A DNA stretch of 64,000 nt from Arctopsyche grandis (taxonomy: Eukaryota; Arthropoda; Insecta; Trichoptera; Hydropsychidae): NCBI RefSeq assembly GCF_051622035.1, contig NC_135362.1, positions 14,759,501 to 14,823,500 on the forward strand, given 5' to 3'. Below, piece by piece: positions 47,994 to 60,100 of this stretch. Position 1 is the stretch's first letter; the number at the start of each line of letters is the position of its first letter. The notes beneath the pieces were generated by a model. It ran no database searches. It was not told the origin of the DNA and saw only the letters and a list, made by a program, of their open reading frames with translations. The position numbers and the translations under genes are program-made.

Positions 47994-50900
47994 TCAATAA
48001 TTGAATTCGTCAATATCGTTATTAGCAGCGTGAATAATATTTTCAGTTGTTAGTGGAGCATCTGCAAAAAAAAAATATTATGTCTTAAAAAATATTCATC
48101 AAAAATTTGATATTTATTGAAAATACATTATATGTATAACTTACTTATTGTATACCATTCATTGGCAGGTAAACCATTATCGGCTCTAGCTGACGTTATT
48201 GCTTGTCTGATTGCAAAAATGATTCCAACGGACATACAAAATGGAGGCTCACCAGTTGCTAAAAAATTTTTATTTATTTATTTCCATGTACTTATGTAAG
48301 TATTTACATAATTTTCATTGTATATTTTTATACCTTTGGAACGCAATACTCCAGCTGGATTTGGTGCGTTGCGTTGAAATTGTACGTTAAAATTAATAGG
48401 AATATCTTTGACTCCTGGTGGCTTGTAAGTCCAAGTACGATTTGTCAGAAGTTCCCCTGTTTTTTGATCATAAACCAAGTGTTCAGAAGTCCAATAGCCT
48501 AAACCCATTATGTAAGATCCTTCCACCTGTAAATATATTTCAAAAAATTAAACTTATTATATTTTAAACATCTACTGTCATAGTAAAAATGCATATTGTT
48601 GAATTTATAAACCTGTCCAATATCTACTTGAGGACTGAGACTTTCTCCAGTGTCTTCTAAAATATCGACTCTCAAAATTTGATGATTTCCTGTGAGCATG
48701 TCAACTTCCACTTCGACAACAGACAATCCATAGATTTCATACGGTTTAACACCATCCAAAATGGTAAACATATAATGTGCGCATAAGTCGACTCCGGAAA
48801 AGTAGGCTTTTTGTATCAATTCCGGCCATGTGGCATCTTTCATAGTACTTTTTATTGGTTCCAATCTTTTCAGCAGCATTTCACACGCTTTAACAGTTGC
48901 AAAACTACATGTTTCGCTTGAGATACTTCCTCCTGATACAATTGCATTCGGAGTAGCCAAGTTGTTGCTTGGTTTCACCGTCACCATGTCTAATGATATT
49001 CCTAGTATGTGAGCGCATACTTGAGCAACTTTAGTGTTTATACCTTGTCCCATTTCTATTCCGGCATGAGAAACAGCTACTGTACCGTCTCCATGGTAAA
49101 TCGATATTAATGATGCAAAGTTTCCGAAATATTCCAATGGGTACTGCATAGGGGTCAAATTGATTCCACGCTTACGCCAACGATTCGACTGATTAAATTG
49201 CTTTACACTTTCAGCACGTTTATCATAATCAGTAGTTTTCTTAAATTCAGTTATCAATTCGGGTAAAGGATTGTTTTCTTGAGTCATGTTTATTAATTTG
49301 ACCTCGATTGGATCCATTTCAACTTCTGTTGCAATGTGCTCCATTATGTTTTCAATCATAGCAATGCCTTCCGTAGTTGCTACAAAATTGTATTTAAAGT
49401 GTTTATATTTACTACAAATGCTCAATGCAATAATAATAAATTGTACAATCCAAAAACCTATCTTAAAATTAATAATAGACTAAAAAAAAGATATAAAATT
49501 ATTACAGGTGCACAGAGTAAACTTTAACCTCAATAATAATCTTTAAAATCGTAATTTTTTAATTATATTATATAATAAAGTTTACAGAGTTACATATATA
49601 GAAATTATAACTATGAAATATATTGATTGTACCTGGTGCCCTACACCATGTGTTAGAAGGGGTATCGGTTAAAACACTATTAGCTTGAACTGACCAAGTG
49701 GAGTTATCATAGCAGTTGAAAAATGGTTTCATGGTAATATTTGCTATGTTCTCATTATGTGAACAACCGTCATCTTCATAATATGTATTTTTCAAATACT
49801 GAATTTTCCCTTTGTCGTTTACTCCAACCTGAAATTTGTGACATCATTACTTTTAAAACAATTTTATAAATTGAATTTAACTTTAAATTTAATTAATCTT
49901 TGAAAATGAAATAGTTATGTAGTGCATTTTTCAATACCTCATAATCATTGGAACAAGGTAATCTTTTGCCAACAGCTGTCATATTTGTTTCAAAGGGCAA
50001 TACGAATCTCACAGGTTTATTTAACTTGTGAGCTGCTAAAGCACACGATACAATAATTTGCCCACTCCTTGATATTTTTCCACCGTATCCTCCACCCAAG
50101 CGCCTTACTTTTATATTGATTCTAAAAATAAAGCAACAAATTTTATAATAAAATGATTAAGTATTGATATTTTATGAAATCAATATAAAATTTAAAAGAA
50201 CATACTTATTTTCAGGGATTTTCAAAGCTTGAGAGATTGCAATGTGAGCTAAATCCATCCATTGTGTAGCTGGATATACATCCATACCATCTTCTATAGG
50301 AACGCAGACGCAAGTTTGAGTTTCCATCGTATAGTGATACTGACCGAATATATCGAAAGATCCTTTAATAACCTTTTTGATATCTTTTCCTTCAGTTTTA
50401 TTTTTAACAGATGCATTGGGAACAATTCTATCTTTTGCACTCGGTGATTTTATTGCATCCCTGATAGTTAAAATTGGTGGAGTTGAGCTGATGTTTTTAT
50501 ATGTGACTTTGACTTTTTCAGCAGCAAGCTTGGCTAATCTTTCAGTTTCAGCGACAATTACAGCAACTGGTTGGCCATGAAATAATATTTTTCCACTACA
50601 TAACACTTCCTCATTTTCTGGTAAACCAACAGCACTGGGTGTAAAGTTGTTCGTTCCTGGTATATCTTCTGCAGTAAAAATTGCAACAACACCTTTTTGA
50701 GACTAAAAAAAAAAAGAGACAAAATATAAATGTATTCTGAATGTGAGTATTTTCAGCTTTGAATTAATATTTATTTGCACACCAAAGCTGACTCTTTATC
50801 AATTTTATCAATCGTAGCATTGTACACGGTGGATAACACAAAAGCTGCATATAGTTCTTCAGGAATTGTTGATAAGTCATTCATATATGTGGCTTCCCCC

Positions 50901-53900
50901 GAACATTGAACCAGAGCTTCGAGTTTATTTACTGGTTGATTTAAAGGCCAGACTTCTTTGTTAGTATCAAAATCTTGTTTTCCATGAGAAACTGACCTGT
51001 CGAATTCATCTCCACCGGTTTTGTAATGTGGATTGACAATATTTGTTGGGCTGATATGAAGAATACACTGAAAATTTGAACAAATTTATATAGTTTCAAT
51101 TCAATAGTAGTCATTTGGTAAGCAATTTATTATAATAGAACCTTGTAAAAAAGACCAATAGCTAGCTTTTTCCTATATTCCGGAGAAGGCTCGGGTGGAT
51201 TTATATCTGGAAATATTTCATCAGCTAAACTTTGCATTGCCAGTTTAAGAACACCTTTATTAAACAGATTTTTGTTTATCAGGAATTTTTCAGTAGCGCT
51301 GGCGTGAATGAATTCTGGATTGATGGATCCGTATACAATAGTGGCCTTTTGAACTGTGGCTTTATCCATTTCGAACTTGAATAAAAAACCAGCATTCACA
51401 TGGGCGTGAGCATTTTGAGCTCTGGGCATGATCTATTCAATAAATTATTTAAAACGATATTATAAAATGATGACACTTTATGTACAATAGTAGAAACAAG
51501 AAGAAATGGGTTACTTTATAGGTTTGGAAGACGTAATCAAATGACAGTGGAGGAAGGTGTACACTATGAATAACCTTTCCTTTCATATCCATTTTTAAAT
51601 ATTCAGGAAGTGTAGCGCTTACTTTTTTATCAGCACTTTCAACTAAAATTTTTAATTATTACATTAAAAATGCAATGAAAACAAATTTAATATGTATATT
51701 AAACAAAATATCATTACGTATAGTTAGAGTAGCTCCAACAGTTTCAAGAAGTAAAAACATATCAGATTGAAATTCATTGTGTTGATGTTTGATTGATAGA
51801 TTTCCTGCTAATGTACCAATCTAAAACACGTATTAAAAAATATGCAGTGAGTACATATGTACATATGTACATATCGATATGCATAAAAAATAAGTTCAAA
51901 TTTACTTACATTTCTAACAGGAATGTGGGCGATCAAATCCATGTGGTGATACATTTGAAGCAAATACTGAAAATACTCATTAGCTTTTGCAGCTTCTTGA
52001 AAAACTTGCATTATTTCGTTCAAAGTCATATTTCCCCCCAGTGTCAAACTGGCATCCATCTCATGCTTTCTTAATTCAGCCACCGAGGTTATGTCGATCA
52101 TGACTTTCGGTAAAGTATTCATATGATACACTCCTAAATCAATAATAACATTAATTAGACAATGATTAGAATATCCATATAAAATTTAATTTAATTCATA
52201 CCTTGAGCAGTATTGCCCGCTACTAACATATATGAATCTGTTCCTTCCTTGGTAAACACATCAAATATGTCTTTTATTTTGTATACCTTGTACCATTTAC
52301 TATCGTCGGTTTTGAGTTGCAACAAATTTTCTCCCAAAGGTCTATCCATATTTATTAAACAAAAACCATCAGATGTGTAATCGTCACAAGTTTGTGTACA
52401 AATTGTACCAGTTTTGGCACACATCTTTAAATTTGCAACGTCTTCGATATCCATTACTTTTTGCAACAATGATGGATCAGCGTCTTTTGAAAATGACTTA
52501 AAAGCATCCAATATAGGTCTATAGCCAGTGCATCGGCATATGTTTCCAGCGAACGAATTTTCAACTTCTTTCATTGTCAAACCATTCTTGTTTTCTTCCA
52601 TCAAACTGCAAGTATTATAATATATTTTTTTTATAAAATATGAACATTAAAAGAAATATTACATTTACCACAGGGCACCTCACATTGAGGGAGCGAAATG
52701 CAAGGCGATGCGGGGTATATCCTCAATATATCCAATATTTAATCGCCATAGTTCTATATCAACTTAAAATAAAATAAAATTATATCGCGCGCTCATATTA
52801 CCATTATTAACCTATGCTTCACCTGTATGGAATAACGCCTCGAATACTAACCTTTCCAAGCTCCAAGTAATACAAAATAAATCCCTAAAAATAATTTATA
52901 ATACACCCATATATACTAACTTGAAAAAACTGCATGCCATATATAATATTCCGTTTGTTACAGACATTACTAACAAACTAACCAGTAGATTCTATGACAG
53001 AATCACTAATAACCATAATAACACACTTGTGAAGAGTCTCGGTGATTACAACAAAATGTCTATACCCTTCAGGTATAAACACAGATCACCTAAACACAAT
53101 ATGCTTTAGGTCATCGACTTTAGAGAGGCTTTAATTAATATTATGTATTAGATGTATTATGAGCATTTATAAGGATTGTAAATAGGTTTTTGAGCTCTTT
53201 TTCCTATTATGCTGTAGATTAACATAAGAATAATATAATACTATGATTACTAACCAAATTAAATTAAATTGTAAAATAGAAAATGATCAGTAGATCAGTA
53301 GCTATTAAAATAGATATAAGATGTATTGTGAACATAATTTCGTAATAATAAAAAGCAACTAAAAATCAAAAAACATTTACGACTTGCATCATAATATTAC
53401 CTGAACATATTCATGACCCAACCAGGACTACAATATCCACACTGTGTTCCATTGAAAGACGCGAGTCGAGATTGAATAGCATGATAACCTTTGCTCCTAT
53501 CGCCAATTCCTTCGACGGTAGTAATTTCCCATCCATGACAAGATAGTATTGATACGAGACACTGAAAATTTCAACGTTACATAAATTGATTCGGAAAAAA
53601 ATAGTTATTATGACTCACCTCACTTATTAAAATGAATTTTTAATGACATTATTTTAGATTTTTACCGAGTTAACAGCTAGAATTTGCCGTTTCTTAGTAA
53701 CTGGATGAGGTACCGATGCAGCAACGATACATACTCCACATCCGCCCTCATGACACATAGCTTTTGTTCCTCGTAAATTAACATAATTCCTGAGGTAGCT
53801 ATTTAGAGACGTATCAGCTTCTATGCTGCTGCCTACTGTTATGTATATGAGAAAATATTTATTAATAATATATATAAATGTCGAGCAAAATCTTAAACAT

Positions 53901-54025
53901 TTAAGATATAATAGTATTTCAATTCGAAAACTTGGAGTTTTTAAATAGTATTTCAAGATATATAAAATTAAACTAAACTTACTTTTATGCTCTTTTCCAT
54001 TTACAGTAAACTTGACAGTAGACAT
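47994..54025 (-). CDS. Aldehyde oxidase (molybdo-flavoenzyme), complete
   Basis: Sixteen exons: 53,983-54,025; 53,666-53,835; 53,401-53,561; 52,202-52,605; 51,910-52,133; 51,718-51,820; 51,515-51,642; 51,142-51,432; 50,783-51,067; 50,206-50,702; 49,938-50,121; 49,633-49,828; 48,613-49,379; 48,334-48,526; 48,145-48,258; 47,994-48,061. Every junction is GT-AG and in phase; the sum is 1,275 residues, normal for the family. It oxidises aldehydes or N-heterocycles using two 2Fe-2S clusters (Cys42, 47, 50, 72; Cys112, 115, 148, 150), a central FAD domain ([13 protein letters not shown]) and a C-terminal molybdopterin domain (GGGYGGK; catalytic Glu1219 in ATGEPP). Aldehyde oxidase rather than xanthine dehydrogenase: the Glu of XDH's GGQEH is Tyr725 (FGQYH), the purine-binding Arg is Met/Lys (863/864), and SNTWCRAP is the insect AOX form. 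Some insect relatives degrade odorant aldehydes; whether this one does is unknown. Confidence 0.95.
52676..53375 (+). mobile_element. LINE 3' fragment, antisense in aldehyde oxidase intron 3
   Basis: From about 52,776 the plus frame reads [20 protein letters not shown], then [20 protein letters not shown] and [13 protein letters not shown], ending [12 protein letters not shown] and a stop at 53,109. This is the standard C-terminal region of Jockey-type LINE polyproteins ('PLLTYA.PVW......L...QN..LR'). An AT-rich 3' region with A-rich tail follows to about 53,375. It explains why this intron (795 bp) is the longest of the gene. Confidence 0.82.
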
Positions 54026-55696
54026 CTTGATGCAATTCTATATACAAAAATAATAATTAATAATGCCATTTTATTTTACATTAAAAATTTCAAATAATGA
54101 TAATTATAACTACAGAAAGAAGCCAAAATAAAATATTAAAAAGTAAGTATGATAAAGAAAGAAAAACTATGTACGATAAAGAGAAAAAAGCTATTTACAT
54201 ATACATATGTTATAACAAAAAAAGGAAAACAAAAACGAATTGAGCAAGTTTGTTTTTTAAATTTTTTCAGGTGAAATTTCTTATTAAATTACTAATTGAT
54301 TATCTTTTGGGATTCTCTTACTAAAAAAGTAGTTTAAAACAGTTGACACTATACATATGTATTTAAATAAAATTTAATATTTCATCATAAATTTACATCA
54401 TTACCGAAAGGTCATGATATTACATTAAAAAATATAAAATTCAATTTCAATAAATAAATATAGTTAATTGCGTGGATAACTACGTGAGGCCAAGTTATTC
54501 TTGTAAAGAAAACACGTTTTGTTCGTGTCTCAAGTTGTTTCTTTCAATATTGCATAAGCATGAATGTATTTGTACATGATTTAAAAATAATATATTCAGA
54601 GAATTATTTAAATTTTTAGATATATCTATAATTAATAATATTGAATATAAATTTTTTTGAAGCATAATTATTTAAAATGAACAAATTTTTATACTTCCAC
54701 AAATATTAATAATTTTTATATTTGTACATTATGTTTGCTTTTTTGCGGTTAAATATAATTATGAATTTATGTTTAAAAACCAAGTAGAAATACAAGTTAC
54801 ATATGAGCAATCCCAATAACGAGTTTTTTCAATTGCATCCACAGAACTGTTTGTAACTGTGTATAGACGACGCGAATGTTCGTCAGTGACTGAAGTAAAA
54901 CGATTTTGTATACTCGTTATATTTGCGATTCCAATTCAAACTCTTCCACACACAAATTGTACAAAACCGACAATCTAATCTGATCAAAGCTTTTGATACG
55001 GGTTATTATAATATAATATATTATTAATTAAATAATTAGTCAGCATTTGCCTTCCAAACGAAAAGAAAATTTAAATAAATTTAGCAACATTTATACATAT
55101 AAAAATATATTCAAATAAATGTATACATTTAAAATATTTCTGATTGTTTTCGTACTGTAATACAATATTTAATTAAGATTGATTATTGTTTTCGGTTGAT
55201 TTGAGCAATGAGTTTGCAAGACGAGACAAAATATATATCTAACATTATAATATGAATCTATATACATAGGTATATATGGACGTAAAGCCCATATATTCAT
55301 ATAAACCGGTTGAACAGTAAAAATAAAAAATCGTGCGCTTGCAGGTATGTATGTACATAAGTACATCTGTATGCAATCATTTTCCAATTTTGCTACCGCT
55401 TAGAAAACCGAATACAAATTTTTTATACTTTTTAACTTGAAGGTCAACGTCATTATAAAATCAGGATGTATACAAGTTCATCCGAGAACTATACAAAATG
55501 AAACCTGATAAAAATAACGCATACTCATGAGCAGGACCATACTTGTACATATGTGCGATGAATATTTGGCGCTTTTGCAAAAAAAATAAAATAAACATTT
55601 TGGATAAATGTAAAAGAAATGGATATGAGAACCACTGTACACCATGATATTATTATACATACATAATACATATAAAATCAAGATCAAAAATATGTA
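54026..55696. other. Upstream region of the aldehyde oxidase gene, no gene
   Basis: Very AT-rich sequence with ACATATG-type simple repeats. The promoter and any 5' untranslated exon should lie here, but no specific element is recognisable. Confidence 0.4.
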
Positions 55697-55704
55697 GGTT
55701 GAAT

Positions 55705-56031
55705 GTGGGTCTACCTCACGGGCCGGAATGTGAAATTACCGAAAACGCAAATATCGGAAGGCAAAGATCGAAAATCGAAAGATCAAAAAAAAAGGGTGCA
55801 TGGTAAACGGTACACACTCACTTAATTTGCGCGAGCAGGATACAACAGGAACAGGCTTTTCCTCCCGTATTAATGTGCGCGCGCCTGTTCCTGTTGTATC
55901 CTGCTCGCGCAAATTAAGTGAGTATGTACCGTTTACCATGCACCCTTTTTTTTTGATCTTTCGATTTTCGATCTTTGCCTTCCGATATTTGCGTTTTCGG
56001 TAATTTCACATTCCGGCTCGTCACGGAGACT
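55705..56031. mobile_element. Foldback element with arms of about 145 bp and 8-bp direct repeats
   Basis: The left arm (GCCGGAATGTGAAATTACCG, AAAACGCAAATATCGGAAGG, then GGGTGCATGGTAAACGGTAC and CAGGATACAACAGGAACAGG) is repeated almost exactly in reverse on the right, leaving a loop of about 25 bp around 55,870. GGTTGAAT stands on both sides (55,697-55,704 and 56,032-56,039). The two complementary strands give near-identical 67-residue frames that are not genes. A half copy exists at 35,528-35,633. Confidence 0.88.
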
Positions 56032-56039
56032 GGTTGAAT

Positions 56040-57081
56040 CTATGCATGTGCTCCATAGTGAATTTGTAATAATTATGAAAAAAATTAAAGGTACACAATA
56101 ATTAATATTTTGATTAAGTAATTCTCAATCTCAAGAAAAAAATTTAATTTAGATTCCTTTAAACATTATTTATATTAATTTTTGCCACGGGGATTCATCT
56201 GGAAATTATTGCTTAACCATTCAATTTTGATATGGAAAAAGTTTTCTCTACCTTGGTAACCGAGACGGACTAGGTTAAAATACAATCAATGCTCTTGAAA
56301 AGACTTCTTCATCCAATGTTCGGAAAAAGTGAGTTAAGTACTCAAATTAATGACTCACTGAAATAAATGATTTTACCTTAGTAACTTATAAATAGGCTAA
56401 ATACATTCAACTAAATTGGAGAATGATAATACGGACGAGCGGGTGCTGCGCTGTTCCGACATATTTTATCAAATATAAAAATTTATCTCATATTTTTAGC
56501 ATCTTTTCTTTTGTGATGCCACCAGCCGGCCCTGTTTATAAAGATTGACAAGTATGATTCGATAGATTTGAAGAGCCTTTAAGAAACTGTGCAATTTGAC
56601 CAGCTATATTCATGTACGCAAAATAATTACGAATTTCTCCATATATACATTGTTATATAATATTTATGGCTGCAATAAATTAACGTATGTATGAGTATGT
56701 ACTTGTTGTGGAACTGAATAAAGCAGTGGCTTCCAACCGCACTACAGTCATTTAGGGCGAAAAAAATTTAGCAATGGCAGAAATAGACATCAAAACGCAC
56801 AAATCAAAACATATGTGGTATACATAAATTACCTTGAAACGAAAAACCTGATATATCTGTGTACTAAGCCATCAACATGTAGATGAGACACAACGTGGAA
56901 ACTGGTCATTTTCCAGGTAATTATCTAGATATGTATGTTTAACGTTTTGGTGCGGAAATGTTTTTTCTTTCCGATATTTTCGGAAGGAATACTAATTTGA
57001 AAACACAAAATAGGGATTTTCATATATATATGTAGGTATGTATGTATGTAGAAGAAGAAATCAATATTATATGAAAATAAT
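56040..57081. other. Intergenic, no gene recognised
   Basis: AT-rich spacer between the foldback and the 3' end of the DHX57-type gene, with TATGTATG microsatellite at about 57,026-57,050. Confidence 0.4.
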
Positions 57082-57087
57082 TTTATT
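57082..57087 (-). terminator. Poly(A) signal of the DHX57-type gene
   Basis: AATAAA on the minus strand, 70 bp after the stop codon at 57,157-57,159. Confidence 0.55.
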
Positions 57088-57156
57088 TTAATACAGTCAT
57101 TGATAAATTAATATAATATATAAAAATACATAAATATATTTTAAAAATTTTAATGG

Positions 57157-60100
57157 TTAATCTTTAGCAACTATTTGGACTATTGTTTTGATAATTCTGC
57201 TTCCTTTGTCATGATGCAACAAGTTCAAACAAGGATCTTTGATTTTTTCTTCTAGCAAGTTGACAAGTTCTGATCGTATCATTTTTAGCATCTCGGCAAC
57301 CTAGAAAAAAGAAGAAAAAATAATCAAAGCACGTTCACTATGCACAAGAAATGTAAAAATATGAAGTTATTTCAAACCAAGCATATATTGTATGGAATAA
57401 ATTTGTTTTATAATATATACATATGCATAATACGGTTACCTGACAACTCGTTCACAGATTTTCCGTAAATCGAGGATGCGCTCCAGGCATTACGTATACG
57501 GCCATCTCTTTCTCACCCCGTCTGTTCACCAAGATCTCGTTTACTATGCCATTACGTATGCAGCCATCTATTTCACAGACCGTCTGCTATCGGTGAACGG
57601 ACGGTTTGTGAAAGAGATGGCTGCATACGTAATGGCATAGTAAACGAGATATTGGTGAACAGACGGGGTGAGAAAGAGATGGCTGTATACGTAATGCCTG
57701 GAACGCATCCTCGGTTTACGGAAAATCTGTGAACGAGTTGTCGTGTCACCGCATAATACATAGATATATGGTTATTAAAATAAAAAAAAATATTATTTAT
57801 TCTATAGTGAAGAATAAATAATGTTTTATAACAATAAAAAATTAAGAAAACAATATATTTATTAATTTTATCACTATTGAAAATGTATGTGCAGATTTAC
57901 ATTAACCAGAATTTTGAAACTTGTTGCATAAAAGGTTGGACATAATGACGTGAGAAATGCATAAAACCTCTATACATGTGTATATAATTTGGATACAAAT
58001 TATAGAAAATTTCATGCAATGTTTGGTTTAAACACAACCTATGATAACCATTAATTTGCATAACGAGGTACGGACTATGCGCAACATACTCACAATTACA
58101 CACATTAATTTTGTTGATATATTATGCATGTTTGTCATTGTTGTCTTAATGAGATTGCATGCAGGGGGGGGGGGGGGTTGAGGCATAGTACATACGAGTA
58201 TGTATATAATGGCCAATTGTGTTATGGCAGACTGTACATTGGCAAGTATACGTAGATGGAATTCAAATTTACAGTTACTTTACTTCAAGAAATAAAGCCA
58301 TACAAATGGAGGTCATATATAATAAGTAAAAATTGCACAATACAAACGATAATATAACAATAATTACCTCATGAGTTTCCACTTGAAACATAATCCATCC
58401 ATCTTCTAAGGAGACAACGAATGTTCCTCTATGCAGTTCAATGCTAAGTTGACGACCTTTAAAATATTTATTTGACAATTATTTGGTTATTTAAATTTTA
58501 ATAACAATATAAGATGAAACAAGAACAAAAAAAAAAATAAGATGAAATGTTCACAACTGTTGTATTGCACGAAAAATGTTTTTTGAAGATAACATCCGTT
58601 CATTAATAAGAGTTTTTTTATTACATAATTTGCTCAACTATTATTCACTATAGCATAACAAAAAATAGCATTGTGCCATGAGGTCATGTTTAGTTAATGT
58701 ATCTCCTCGTTAAAAATTTATTGTACGTATTGAGTTTGAAAAAATGTTTCTAGGATTGCTTTTGTACAGCAAAAATACAAAGAGTGAAATAATCAGTGTA
58801 AAAAAATGGGCTGATGCATATTTGTAATTTCCGAAACATTTTATTTGCATTCATCAACTTTGTGCTATATAAATATACACACACACATATTCAAATCAAA
58901 GACAAAAATATCACCTGAGAATAATACGATTGGTAATATTGGCACCATCGAACAGTCTCTGATGAATATGCGAGATGTTTTAACCTTTTCTTGGTAAACA
59001 AGATATGGACTTGTAAAATGACCAGTAGAGTAGTTGACCGATGTTGGATGTATGCAAACGTAACCATCTTGCTTTGTTTTAAATTTCAACTCTTCTGGCT
59101 TTGGTTGACGTGGAATTGACCCACCGGCAGATTGGTGAAAAGATTTTTCCGGAGTCAGTACCTGAGAAGATATAATAAAAAATGAATATAAATCTAACAT
59201 GAGTTTAAAGCTCACGGTATACATACTAACCTTCACTACATTGGGGTACAGAGCAGCACATAGAATAGCAGCGAGAAGTTTCTGATTATCACCATTAGAG
59301 TTCAACTGAAATTTTGATAGTCATGGTTAGAGTTAGTGATCGAGAAATCTCGTCTCGAGATTTTTCGATAAATTTTTATTCTCGTTAGAATATTTTATTG
59401 TGAAATTTCGAGATTCTCATTTGTCGAAAATATTTTATTATGAAAATTCGATATTCTCGTTTCTCGATAAATCGTTTATTAGAATCTCGAAAATATCGAG
59501 AATATTTAAAATTTATCACTACAAGTGTTTGTTCAATAAACTGATTGATTAATATACTTGTTAACTCGTAAATAATTTTGTGAAATGTTTAGTATGAATA
59601 TATGCATGAAGCATGAAGTTTTTCCTAACAGGCAATAATGTTTGATTTATTATTTATGTATTTGTTTCATACACAGTAATCAATTTTTGGGCAGTACTTA
59701 AATATGCACAGATGGGTCAGTATTTTTATTATTTATCTGGTATATCCAGTATTTTTATTTTTTGATCAGTATGTTATATTTTGGTCACAACAACACAGAC
59801 AAAGCCGGGTAACAACACTAGGAATTTTACAAAATTCTTTGTTATATATTGTTATTATTACTATTTTAAATTACTATTGTAAATTTTTATTTTTTATAAT
59901 ATTTTTTTTTTGTATAATTTTACTTTTTTTTCTATTCAATGTTCTGTTATATCTCTCTCTATCTTTCTTTCATCATATCTTTAATAAGTTTATAAAGCCC
60001 AAATATAATATAGCCTTTGTGTTCTTTTGATTTTTGTATGTTTTGTATGCTAAAAAAATCGATTCACTATATTAAAAAAATATATATATTCTCGAGAAAC

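Noticed and set aside
47994-54025. Xanthine dehydrogenase as the identity of this gene
   Set aside because: The purine-binding Glu and Arg are replaced (Tyr725, Met863/Lys864), and the SNTWCRAP segment is of the insect aldehyde-oxidase type.
55736-56003. Two nearly identical 67-residue frames on opposite strands
   Set aside because: They are the two arms of the 55,705-56,031 palindrome read in opposite directions, not genes.
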